Shown here piece after piece: positions 15,681-22,945 of a stretch of 64,000 nucleotides of DNA. Under the pieces are notes generated by a model that was not told the origin of the DNA, searched no databases, and worked only from the letters and a program-made list of their open reading frames with translations. The DNA is from Arthrobacter sp. MYb213 (GTDB lineage: Bacteria; Actinomycetota; Actinomycetes; Actinomycetales; Micrococcaceae). The position numbers and the translations under genes are program-made. The stretch's first letter is position 1; each line of letters starts with the position of its first letter. Where the stretch lies: contig NZ_PCQA01000004.1 of NCBI RefSeq assembly GCF_002979915.1, forward strand, positions 372,001-436,000, read 5' to 3'.

Positions 15681-16120
15681 GCATCTTCGAAACTTCGGCA
15701 GACTGCCGGGAAATGAAGCACCAGACCTGCTACGGCCGTGCCTGGAACGACGCCACGGATTCCGAGGGGGAGTGCCAGTGCAACTGCCACGAACCGGAGG
15801 AAGTAGTCGTGGCGCCGGTCGATCCGATCCAAGTGTGGGTCTACGTCGAACCACTGAGAAACGCTGAATCAGCGGACACACTCCGTGCACTGAAACGCAT
15901 GGACATCTCGCACAGGATCGTCGAGGTTGTCTCCGGGCAGGGAGTACTCCCGGCCGAGTTCAAACTTGCGGCCGCGGAACTTGGCGTGAAAGTGCAGCTG
16001 CCTTGCGTGGAAGTCTACGATCCGAACACCGAGGACACCGACACCTGGTTCGGGTATCTGCCGGACAAGATCCGGGAGCTCAGAGGCAAGATCACTAACT
16101 CGCAAGGAGGCGCATCATGA
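15677..16120 (+). CDS. Cys-rich N-terminus fused to an NrdH/glutaredoxin-like domain lacking CxxC
   Basis: A 147-residue protein. Residues 10-40 hold a zinc-finger-like cluster (DCREMKHQTC, then CQCNCH). The rest aligns by eye with the NrdH/glutaredoxin fold: VWVYVEP at the first strand, an ALKRMDISHRIVEVV helix-strand, a LPCVEVYD strand in the cis-Pro position, and GYLPDKIREL at the end. At the redox site the usual CxxC is replaced by residues of EPLRNAES, so it should not reduce ribonucleotide reductase. It is coupled to both neighbours by ATGA overlaps. Confidence 0.6.
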   Translation: MSIFETSADCREMKHQTCYGRAWNDATDSEGECQCNCHEPEEVVVAPVDPIQVWVYVEPLRNAESADTLRALKRMDISHRIVEVVSGQGVLPAEFKLAAAELGVKVQLPCVEVYDPNTEDTDTWFGYLPDKIRELRGKITNSQGGAS

Positions 16121-16410
16121 GCACCGAAACCATCACCGTTCAAACCATGGGCGAAGACGGCGACCAGTGGCTAGTCACCGGCACCACCGACGCTCACAGT
16201 GCTGATGAAGCTGTACGCCAGCATGTCGAGCATGAGTCCGGAGAAACCATTGAGGCTCTGACGGATGCAGACGAGCTGGTCGAATTCGCATTCCAACACC
16301 GTACGGACTGGGCGTGGGTCTCCATACAGCATGGAGAAAAGTTACTTGTCCACCGTGAGTACAGCGGGTCTCGAATCAAATTCGCTGGCTACCTGGTGAG
16401 TGCAGCATGA
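16117..16410 (+). CDS. hypothetical early phage protein (97 aa)
   Basis: A 97-residue acidic protein with a predicted beta-rich N-terminus and no recognised motif. ATGA overlaps join it to both neighbours; AAGGAGG sits upstream of its start. Part of a chain of small coupled genes from 14868 to 17941. Confidence 0.6.
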   Translation: MSTETITVQTMGEDGDQWLVTGTTDAHSADEAVRQHVEHESGETIEALTDADELVEFAFQHRTDWAWVSIQHGEKLLVHREYSGSRIKFAGYLVSAA

Positions 16411-16631
16411 GCACGGTGATTGAAGCCCGTCGGCTAAATAACACCGACCTAGGCAAGACGATCAGCTTCCCGGAGACCGAAGGCGTCCTGTGCGGAGTAA
16501 TCCACGGCTACTTCGGCCACAAGACCGAGACCTTCGTCAACCGGTATGTCTGCGTCATCGTAGACGGCGAGAATCAGGTCCTCGAACCAAGCGACAAAGT
16601 CACCATCACCGGAAAGGAAAGCAAGCCATGA
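16407..16631 (+). CDS. hypothetical early phage protein (74 aa)
   Basis: A short soluble protein, predicted mostly beta (GVIHGYFGHKTETF, RYVCVIVDGE, KVTITGKE), suggesting a small SH3-like barrel. Overlapping ATGA junctions at both ends. Function unknown. Confidence 0.6.
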   Translation: MSTVIEARRLNNTDLGKTISFPETEGVLCGVIHGYFGHKTETFVNRYVCVIVDGENQVLEPSDKVTITGKESKP

Positions 16632-16885
16632 GCAAGCTCAGCAAACACATCACCACCGCGATGCTAGCCCTCGGTGCGATAGCCGGCGGTTTCCTCGGTG
16701 GCGTGATCTACCAGGACACCACCAACCCGCCACCAGCATCCTGCCTCACCGCAATGGACTGGACAGACTCAGCAGTCCGTATCGCTGGCGAAGCATGGGT
16801 AGACGGTAAAGACGTCCCAGAGTCCTTCCAACACCACATAGCCGAGCAGTACCAGGCTGCCGAAGACTGCCGGGCCGGACGATGA
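16628..16885 (+). CDS. small membrane-anchored or exported phage protein (85 aa)
   Basis: The true start is the ATG at 16628, which overlaps the previous stop, not the longer open frame. The first 30 residues form a signal-anchor (ITTAMLALGAIAGGFLGGVIY), followed by an extracytoplasmic domain with two cysteines (ASC and EDC) that could form a disulfide. Early-expressed surface proteins of this kind can act in superinfection exclusion; that role is speculation. Confidence 0.6.
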   Translation: MSKLSKHITTAMLALGAIAGGFLGGVIYQDTTNPPPASCLTAMDWTDSAVRIAGEAWVDGKDVPESFQHHIAEQYQAAEDCRAGR

Positions 16886-16971
16886 AAGTCCACTACCTGA
16901 AATTTGACCTAGTACTCGCTGGCCTGACAGCAGTTTGGCTACTCACTCAAGCACTTCTTGGGGGTTTGTAA
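16882..16971 (+). CDS. 29-residue transmembrane microprotein
   Basis: An ATG overlapping the upstream stop (ATGA) opens a 29-codon gene encoding a short basic/aromatic N-terminus followed by a single hydrophobic helix (LVLAGLTAVWLLTQALLGGL). Its stop overlaps the next start (TAATG). The exact coupling at both ends, in a chain where every other junction is coupled, supports translation despite the tiny size. Confidence 0.5.
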   Translation: MKVHYLKFDLVLAGLTAVWLLTQALLGGL

Positions 16972-17249
16972 TGATCATCGGTGACATTCCGTTAGCTCGT
17001 TTGAAAGAGCAGCTCGCGAAGAATATCCCGCTCGCTTTCGTGACCAGCGAGTCACTGATTGAACGGTTGGAAGTAGCGGAGCAGGAACTAAAGGATGAGC
17101 GCGTACTCACGATGGCCGCTGCAACCATCTTGCATAAGGTGCGGGCGCTCTGCATGACCACTGACGGCGACTATCTCGACAACGAGGAAACTGTGAACAC
17201 CGTTGGAGACATTCTCGAAGCCTTGGGCGTTGATGGGAGTAAACCATGA
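16971..17249 (+). CDS. hypothetical early phage protein (92 aa)
   Basis: Starts at the ATG that overlaps the microprotein stop. A helical, acidic soluble protein with a likely coiled-coil centre (LIERLEVAEQELKDERVL). Coupled to the next gene by ATGA. No family recognised. Confidence 0.6.
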   Translation: MIIGDIPLARLKEQLAKNIPLAFVTSESLIERLEVAEQELKDERVLTMAAATILHKVRALCMTTDGDYLDNEETVNTVGDILEALGVDGSKP

Positions 17250-17380
17250 GCAACCTAGCAATCATCGCGTTCATCGTCGCCGTGTACTGCGCGATCATCG
17301 TTCTCTTCGCGCTCGGCCTCGGCCGATTCTTCCGCTACACCGAAACCAGACACCAAGAAATGATGAGGAACCATGAGTAA
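17246..17380 (+). CDS. 44-residue membrane protein
   Basis: A short gene with ATGA overlap at its start and an 8-bp overlap with the next gene. The product has one transmembrane helix (LAIIAFIVAVYCAIIVLFAL) and a basic cytoplasmic tail. Function unknown. Confidence 0.55.
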   Translation: MSNLAIIAFIVAVYCAIIVLFALGLGRFFRYTETRHQEMMRNHE

Positions 17381-17660
17381 CCCAAAGATGTTCCGCAAGC
17401 TGCCCGTTGAAATTGAAGCCAAGCAGCTATCCGTTGCCAACCGAAACGACATTTTCAACTGGGCAAAGGCTTGCACGCCACTTGCCCGTGTAATTCCCTG
17501 CGTCCCAGAAGACGGTACCGCTGCTCGAATGCTCATCCATACACTCGAAGGCACTATGAAAGCAGAGGTTGGAGATTGGATCATTCGAGGGGTGCAAGGT
17601 GAGTTCTACCCGTGCAAGCCTGACATTTTCGAAGCAACTTACGAAGCGGTGTCGGAATGA
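17373..17660 (+). CDS. conserved phage hypothetical protein (95 aa)
   Basis: A soluble 95-residue protein whose end (EVGDWIIRGVQGEFYPCKPD, then IFEATYEAV) is a widely recurring signature of small phage proteins of unknown function. AGGAA precedes its ATG. ATGA overlap with the next gene. Confidence 0.75.
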   Translation: MSNPKMFRKLPVEIEAKQLSVANRNDIFNWAKACTPLARVIPCVPEDGTAARMLIHTLEGTMKAEVGDWIIRGVQGEFYPCKPDIFEATYEAVSE

Positions 17661-17941
17661 CCGAGCAGCCTAACGTACGTCCACTCGATTACACCGGGGC
17701 ACCTCAACGCCTGGACCCGGTCCGGGACATGGAACCGATCCGCATGGGTCAGATCTGCTACGACCACCGCGGGCTCCACGTTGAAATGAACGTCGCAAAC
17801 AAAAGCAAAAAAGCTTACGGACAAATCGTCTTCACCTCCCACCACGACAACGTCACGAAAATCGGCGTCCGCTGGCACGGCCAATACGAAGAACGCTCCG
17901 CACACCCCGACCAGATCATCCGCATCGAGGTCACCGCATGA
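17657..17941 (+). CDS. hypothetical phage protein (94 aa)
   Basis: A basic soluble 94-residue protein with a predicted SH3-like beta barrel (GQIVFTSHHDNVTKIGVRWH, then RIEVTA). Last member of the chain of overlapping small genes. Function unknown. Confidence 0.6.
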   Translation: MTEQPNVRPLDYTGAPQRLDPVRDMEPIRMGQICYDHRGLHVEMNVANKSKKAYGQIVFTSHHDNVTKIGVRWHGQYEERSAHPDQIIRIEVTA

Positions 17942-18022
17942 CCACCACACACCAACCCAGAGCCCCACCAGCCAACCCTGCCCCGACCAAGTTGCTAATG
18001 ATCCATGAAAGGAGGGAAAGAA

Positions 18023-19420
18023 ATGCCGTTTTTCCAAATAGACGACCAGCTCCACGTCAATCAGAAAGCCACCGCGCTCGCCGAGCGTGCGCTGAGTGAT
18101 GACCTGCTAGGTGTGGCTGCGCTGGGTTTGTGGACGATGGCCGGAAGTGTGTGCCAGTCGGCGTTGTCAGATGGAGTTATCTCTCGCATCGGGCTAATGA
18201 AAATCCTGCTGAACGATAAAGCAGTGGATCTCTTGGCCCGTCAGCTGGTAGAGGTGAATCTCTGGCATGCTTCTGGGCATACTTGCGAGCAATGTCCACC
18301 CGTCAAGGAAGGGCATTATCTTTTCCACGACTGGTTCCAATTCGATTATGACCAAGGCAAAGACGTGCGCCTGGCGAGAGCCAAACGCAAGGAGCTCAAC
18401 GATCCAAAGATCAGAGCTGCCGTGTGGGCACGTGACGCCGAGGACTTCCCGAAGTGTTCCAGAGGAAAGTGCCGCTACTGCGGCGATATGGTCTTCAAGA
18501 AGACCAGCAAGGGCGACAAACGCCCTGAAATGGATCATATCGACCCAACCCTTGCTGTTGGCGTCAGGAATATTGTGTTGTCCTGTGCCGAGTGCAACCG
18601 GGAAAAGGGCAGACGAAACCCAGAGCAAGCAGGCAAGACCCTGCGTCCCGCTCCGGTCCGTGAAACTGCATCAGCTCCGTTGAGCTCGACGATCTCACCT
18701 TCGGGTTTGCAGACCGTCGCTCCGGACGCTGAACCAGTGGCACCGACTGTTGAGCAGGGGTCGCAGGATCTTGCCTCAAGCTTTGGGCTCAATCTCGCTA
18801 GCATCTCAGCTCCAGCTACCTCGGCTCCGTTGAGCTCGACGATCTCACCTTCGGGTTTGCAGAACGTCGCTCCGGAACCAGCTGTAGAAGCCGATGAGCC
18901 AGCTGACGATGAGGAATCGCTGCCCGCCTGGCTGTCCGAGGAAAACCCCGATATTCCGGCGGCAATGACCAAAATGCTGACCATCGATGGTCAGCAGAGT
19001 CCAGCATCGATGGTCAAAGAGCAAAACGCTATCTACGGGCGCGCGCCTACGCGTGCACGGGCTGGCAGGGCAGGGCAGGGCAGGGATGGGTTAGGGGCAG
19101 GGTCTGGCCAAGGTCAGCCCGAAGTAACCACTGATCCCTCTAAGCCTCGAAGATCCAGATCCAGACGTAAACGAGGAAAGAGGAATCCTGACTTGAACCA
19201 GGTACCTAACAATCAAAGCTCTGGTTGTAACTCTTCTGTCTCTCACGATGCAGGGGAAGCTCCAGAAGTATCTACTGGTGGCCGTTATGGATCGAGGTAC
19301 TACGGGGTCAAGGGTCAACAGGTCGATGAACCGAACACGTCATGCCAGATTCATGGATTGCAGCTGCCTTGCCGGAAATGCCAGGACAGTGCCGAGTACT
19401 TGGATGGAGAAGTGAGATAG
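18023..19420 (+). CDS. replisome-organiser-like protein with an HNH domain and low-complexity tail
   Basis: A 465-residue protein. Residues 1-110 (FFQIDDQLHVNQKATAL, LLGVAALGLWTMAGS) look like the N-terminal domain of phage replication initiators. Residues about 150-200 form an HNH nuclease-like domain: CRYCGD, MDHIDP and LSCAECNREKGRR. The rest is Pro/Ser/Gly/Arg-rich and contains an in-frame repeat. The ATG at 18023 follows AAAGGAGG by eight bases and is preferred to the ATG at 18005, which overlaps that site. It probably recruits replication proteins at a phage origin; whether the HNH part is catalytic is open. Confidence 0.7.
   Translation: MPFFQIDDQLHVNQKATALAERALSDDLLGVAALGLWTMAGSVCQSALSDGVISRIGLMKILLNDKAVDLLARQLVEVNLWHASGHTCEQCPPVKEGHYLFHDWFQFDYDQGKDVRLARAKRKELNDPKIRAAVWARDAEDFPKCSRGKCRYCGDMVFKKTSKGDKRPEMDHIDPTLAVGVRNIVLSCAECNREKGRRNPEQAGKTLRPAPVRETASAPLSSTISPSGLQTVAPDAEPVAPTVEQGSQDLASSFGLNLASISAPATSAPLSSTISPSGLQNVAPEPAVEADEPADDEESLPAWLSEENPDIPAAMTKMLTIDGQQSPASMVKEQNAIYGRAPTRARAGRAGQGRDGLGAGSGQGQPEVTTDPSKPRRSRSRRKRGKRNPDLNQVPNNQSSGCNSSVSHDAGEAPEVSTGGRYGSRYYGVKGQQVDEPNTSCQIHGLQLPCRKCQDSAEYLDGEVR
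18674..18876 (+). repeat. in-frame direct repeat, two copies 150 bp apart
   Basis: About 53 bp at 18674-18726 recur at 18824-18876 with one mismatch. Both copies encode SAPLSSTISPSGLQ followed by x-VAP. The spacing of exactly 150 bp keeps the frame. It lies in the disordered linker and looks like a tandem duplication that later diverged between the copies. Confidence 0.85.
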
Positions 19421-20178
19421 TGCCTGATCATGTTGATTCTTCGGATTGCGTTTGTTGGGGTTGCGTCTCGATGGATGCTCAGCGGGTTGGAGTGTGCGTG
19501 GTGCATGCTGTGGCTCGTGGTGATTTGGCTGCGCCGACAGTTGGTTCGGGTTCGCTGATTTGCTTGGAATGCCAGGACAGGATCCAGAGTGATTTGCGTA
19601 CAGTGGTGAATCGGTGGGCTGAGGCTCAGGAGGCATTGCATCCGGGAAGTGGTGGAGGCGGCAGTGAGCGCCGTACTCCACGGCTTGATCCGCCGGCGCC
19701 TGTTCGTCTTGAAGTGGTGGATGCGTTGAAGGTCACGAGTGATCGGGTGTGGAAGTTGGTGGTGGCCGTGGTGGATCATTATGCGGACGTCCGGCTACCT
19801 GATGACCAGACCACCCCGGGCTTAGCTGAATGGCTGAGCATGTGGATGGTTCCAAAGCTGGCCAGCATCCCATCGGCTGAGGAAGTACTGCGCTGTTACT
19901 GGTGGGTGGCTGAGGCGGTGGAAGAGATCTGTGAAGTAACCGAAGGAGCAACGGTGACAGTGGTTGCTCCTGATCAGTGCCGTGCAGTCATCAACACCGA
20001 GGGACAAGGGCAGGCAGTGTGTGGTGGTGAGGTGAAGGCAGTACGCCAATTGGATGGTCGCGGTGATGCTGTCGTACAGTGCGTCAAGGATTCCTCGCAT
20101 TGGATGCCGTTCGCGAATTGGCAGAAGCAGATGGCAGCCCGTAAGCCTAGACGAGCAAGGCCCCGGAAACTCGGGTGA
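19420..20178 (+). CDS. hypothetical phage protein with paired cysteine motifs (252 aa)
   Basis: The GTG at 19420 overlaps the previous stop (TAGTG) and follows GGAGAAG; the longer open frame is not used. The N-terminus has CVCWGC and CLEC motifs that could form a zinc ribbon, followed by a Gly-rich linker and a mostly helical domain (VWKLVVAVVDHYADVRLP), with a second CRAV..CGG..C set near the end. This is the last early gene before a strong hairpin. Possibly DNA binding; family not recognised. Confidence 0.62.
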   Translation: MPDHVDSSDCVCWGCVSMDAQRVGVCVVHAVARGDLAAPTVGSGSLICLECQDRIQSDLRTVVNRWAEAQEALHPGSGGGGSERRTPRLDPPAPVRLEVVDALKVTSDRVWKLVVAVVDHYADVRLPDDQTTPGLAEWLSMWMVPKLASIPSAEEVLRCYWWVAEAVEEICEVTEGATVTVVAPDQCRAVINTEGQGQAVCGGEVKAVRQLDGRGDAVVQCVKDSSHWMPFANWQKQMAARKPRRARPRKLG

Positions 20179-20237
20179 ATCTAGATGTTTGACATAGCAT
20201 GATTAAATTATTGGTGTAATGACATTCGTGTCGAGAT

Positions 20238-20271
20238 GAAGCCCCGGACCGCCCCATCGGTTCGGGGCTTC
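20238..20271 (+). terminator. strong hairpin between early and late regions
   Basis: A 14-bp stem with one G-T pair (20238-20251 with 20258-20271, loop CCCCAT), very GC-rich, lies in the 120-bp gap after the last early gene. It has no T-run, so it could be a Rho-assisted terminator or a leader hairpin for the downstream HNH gene. Confidence 0.6.
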
Positions 20272-20298
20272 GTCGTATCCAGACGCGGTGAGGTGGAC

Positions 20299-20616
20299 AT
20301 GCTCAGCGAGTGGGACCCCAAGCGTGGCAGGAATGGCAGGCCATGGCGCAGGCTGGTTGCTCAGCATTGCCCACCAGGTTCCATCTGTGCCTGGTGCAAT
20401 CAAGAGATCATCTTCGGTCTTCGTCCTCGACATTCACTCGGCCCGTCATTGGACCACATCATCGCGCTGATAGATGGCGGTCATCCCACCGCACCATGGA
20501 ACCTTCAGCCGATGCACCTTGGATGCAACTCCAAGAAGGAAGCAGTAAGGCGTCGGCTCAAGAACAAGCCCAAGCCAAGACCTCATACGAAATTATCTTC
20601 ATTTCGTCGCCGTTGA
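20299..20616 (+). CDS. HNH endonuclease (packaging-associated)
   Basis: A 105-residue protein with the HNH-type motif: CAWCNQEI, LDHIIALIDGG, NLQPMHLGCNSKK, and a basic tail. In HK97-like phages an HNH protein encoded next to the terminase is needed with the terminase for cleavage of cos DNA. It sits directly upstream of TerS with a 175-bp gap. The ATG at 20299 with GAGGTGG ahead is preferred to the longer frame, which runs over the hairpin. Confidence 0.88.
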   Translation: MLSEWDPKRGRNGRPWRRLVAQHCPPGSICAWCNQEIIFGLRPRHSLGPSLDHIIALIDGGHPTAPWNLQPMHLGCNSKKEAVRRRLKNKPKPRPHTKLSSFRRR

Positions 20617-20791
20617 GCATCATTCGTCCCAAACGAAGCCCGGTTTTTTAGACAACCCGCGTACGGGCGACCCTCGCATGTTCCATTTTTTCTCTCTCCC
20701 CGATTTCCCGGGTAGCGCCCTACACATGTAGGCAGGTCAACCGACGAATTGGCCGAATTTTCACGAGTCAGATTGAGAGGCGGTAGAGAGT
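20617..20791. other. non-coding gap between HNH and TerS, candidate cos region
   Basis: No gene is visible in these 175 bp. They contain small inverted repeats (CCCGCGTACGGG near 20658, CCCGATTTCCCGGG near 20699), a T-rich patch after a short hairpin just past the HNH stop, and GC-rich short segments. The position between HNH and the small terminase is where cos sites of HK97-like phages lie; no cohesive-end sequence can be identified from one prophage alone. Confidence 0.35.
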
Positions 20792-21313
20792 ATGGAAGAC
20801 ACTCAGATCCCATCAATTCCTTATCGTCATGGTGGCGCCGGTGCCGGGCTCGGTGGTTACCGTAAAGGTTGCCGCTGCGCAGGTTGTAGGAAGGCCAAGC
20901 GTGAGGACATGGCAGCCTATCGCGCTCGCCGTAAGCTCCGAGAAGATGGTGGCGAGGTTGAGCTCTCAGAGGTTCCCGAGACCGCTCCGGAGATTGAGCC
21001 GTCCAGTGTCTCGTTGGACTGGCACGCAGAGCCTGGTCATATTGAGACGGTGCTTGATGGCGAGCTGTCCAAGCTCATTGGTGAGCCGCCGTTCAAGAAG
21101 ACTCTCCTAGTACTGGCCAAGTACAACGCCCGAGTGTTGGATCAGATCCCGCGCATCGATCGCCCCGATCTGATCAGTGGCATGGAGTCCAGACTGTTCA
21201 ACGTCTTCGACCGCCTACGCAAGGTCACCGATGGTGCTGGTGGTCCGGTCGAGACCCCCGAGGCGTTCCTCGCTGGCCTGCTAGATGACGAGCCAGGCGC
21301 GTCCAGCTCGTAG
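20792..21313 (+). CDS. terminase small subunit
   Basis: A 173-residue protein. The N-terminal HGGAGAGLGGYRKGCRCAGC segment followed by RKAKREDMAAYRARRK is the DNA-binding-type start seen in actinophage small terminases, and the C-terminal half is helical for oligomerisation. It recognises phage DNA for packaging and presents it to the large subunit 18 bp downstream. Confidence 0.85.
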   Translation: MEDTQIPSIPYRHGGAGAGLGGYRKGCRCAGCRKAKREDMAAYRARRKLREDGGEVELSEVPETAPEIEPSSVSLDWHAEPGHIETVLDGELSKLIGEPPFKKTLLVLAKYNARVLDQIPRIDRPDLISGMESRLFNVFDRLRKVTDGAGGPVETPEAFLAGLLDDEPGASSS

Positions 21314-21330
21314 TCCTCCGGAGGTGTTGA

Positions 21331-22776
21331 ATGCTTGACCTAGCGCCCCGCAACCCACCGCCCCTGTACGGAACAAAACGCAACCTTCAACGAGCCACTC
21401 GTGGCCGGCAGGTTGGCAAGATCATGACCGTCATGGGCAACACCCCGATGCCTTGGCAACAGGACGCGCTAGACATTGCATGCGAGATCGATCCCCGCAC
21501 CGGCGACTACTACTACGACACAGTCATCATCGTGGTGTTGCGTCGTGCTGGGAAGACCACAATCAGCCGTGGCAAGCTCGCACACCGCGCCCTGCTCACT
21601 CAGGACGCACGAATGATTTACACCGCTCAGAACCGCATCAAGGCACTCAAGCGTTTGAAGGATGATTACTACATTCCACTCAAGCGCTCGCCGTTGGAAA
21701 TGTTCCTGAGCAAACCGCGTTGGCGTGGTGGCGAGGAAGCTCTACGTTTCATCAATGGTGCCGAGCTGGCCATCGATGCGGTGAAGCGCGAATCGGGTCA
21801 CGGCGACGCGAACCACGAGGTTCACATTGACGAGGCATACGTTCACCGGGACAGCACGCTGGAAGACGGTGTGCAGCCGACGATGATCACGATCATGGGC
21901 TCGCAGATGTGGGTGCTGTCCGCTGCGGGGGATACGTCCTCGACGTATCTTCGGGACAAGGTAGATATCGGCCGTGCTCTGATTGACGCAGGTGTGGAAT
22001 CACGGACCTGCTACATCGAGTACTCCGCACCGACTGACGCTGATCCTGATGACCCAGAGACGCTACTTGGCACGCACCCCGCGGTGGGTTACACAATCCC
22101 CGCTGACCGTGTGATGAGCCAGCGAGCGAACACCACAGACAAGACCGGTTGGGAACGTGCCTGGTTGGGCTGGTGGCCTGCTGCCAAGGGGCCTCCGAAG
22201 ATCATCCCCGAGGGTGCTTGGAAGAAGAACTTCGTTTCGTCCGACGAGGAGTCTTGGACCGGGACGCCATTCTGGGCGATCGACGTATCACCGGAACGTG
22301 ACTTCGCCACGATAGCCATGGCCGGCCGAACTGTTGATACGAAAGCTAATGCTTACGTCGAGGTGTTCGACCGGATGGAAGGCACCAGGAACGTCGTCTC
22401 AGAGCTTCGTAATCTTCGCGATGGACTAGGCGGCAACCTCGTCGCAATCGACGGTAACGGTTCCGCTGTGTCTCTCAAGCAGGAGCTGGAAGATGAAGGC
22501 TTTGAAGTCATCACGGTGACTGGTCCTAACCGAGTGGCTGCCTGTGGCGACTTCTACGACAAAGCACTCGTTGGAGATCTCCGATTCATAGACGACTCGT
22601 TACTCAACGAGTCCATGGGGAACGCAGTGAAACGCATCATCGGCGATAAGGCCTTCGTGTTTGCGCGTGGCCGGGAGTTGAAAGACATCACCGCGCTGTA
22701 CGCGGTGACATTCGCGCGCTGGCTATACATCGAGAAACGAGAGGATGACTACAATGCGTCAGAAACCTTCCTCTGA
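21331..22776 (+). CDS. terminase large subunit
   Basis: A 481-residue packaging motor of the HK97 type. The Walker A is in VVLRRAGKTTISRG (about residue 70), Walker B in EVHIDEAYV, and the C-terminal nuclease domain carries AIDVSPERDFATIAMAG and a later VAIDGNG. It translocates DNA into the prohead and cuts concatemers. Length is normal for the family. Confidence 0.97.
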   Translation: MLDLAPRNPPPLYGTKRNLQRATRGRQVGKIMTVMGNTPMPWQQDALDIACEIDPRTGDYYYDTVIIVVLRRAGKTTISRGKLAHRALLTQDARMIYTAQNRIKALKRLKDDYYIPLKRSPLEMFLSKPRWRGGEEALRFINGAELAIDAVKRESGHGDANHEVHIDEAYVHRDSTLEDGVQPTMITIMGSQMWVLSAAGDTSSTYLRDKVDIGRALIDAGVESRTCYIEYSAPTDADPDDPETLLGTHPAVGYTIPADRVMSQRANTTDKTGWERAWLGWWPAAKGPPKIIPEGAWKKNFVSSDEESWTGTPFWAIDVSPERDFATIAMAGRTVDTKANAYVEVFDRMEGTRNVVSELRNLRDGLGGNLVAIDGNGSAVSLKQELEDEGFEVITVTGPNRVAACGDFYDKALVGDLRFIDDSLLNESMGNAVKRIIGDKAFVFARGRELKDITALYAVTFARWLYIEKREDDYNASETFL

Positions 22777-22945
22777 CCTACGCCCTGTAGGGCTGACAAG
22801 TTTGCTTGATTTACTCGGTTCTCTGCTGGTCATCGTGGCTATCGTGCTGGCCGTGGCGGTCTACACGCTCCCGGGCGCGATCGCTTCGGCCGGCATCCTG
22901 CTACTCGGCCTGTCCTGGCTGGTTGATCGGAGGTCTCGCACATGA
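22754..22945 (+). CDS. small membrane protein between terminase and portal
   Basis: A 63-residue protein with two hydrophobic segments (LLDLLGSLLVIVAIVLAVAV and IASAGILLLGLSWL) and a basic end. The ATG at 22754 has GAGAGGATG eight bases ahead and is preferred to the ATG at 22745, which falls inside that site. Overlaps TerL by 23 bp and the portal gene by four bases. Function unknown. Confidence 0.65.
   Translation: MRQKPSSDLRPVGLTSLLDLLGSLLVIVAIVLAVAVYTLPGAIASAGILLLGLSWLVDRRSRT

Noticed and set aside
17938-18099. A 53-codon frame starting at the ATG that overlaps the preceding stop
   Set aside because: Start coupling is good, but the frame runs 77 bp into the replisome-organiser gene, and the product is Pro/Arg-rich without structure. 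It may be a translated leader but is not listed as a gene.
20189-20220. TTGACA followed by TGTAAT as a promoter for the HNH/terminase genes
   Set aside because: The spacer is 20 nt, too long for a standard promoter, and other -10 choices match poorly. A late promoter here remains possible but is not supported.
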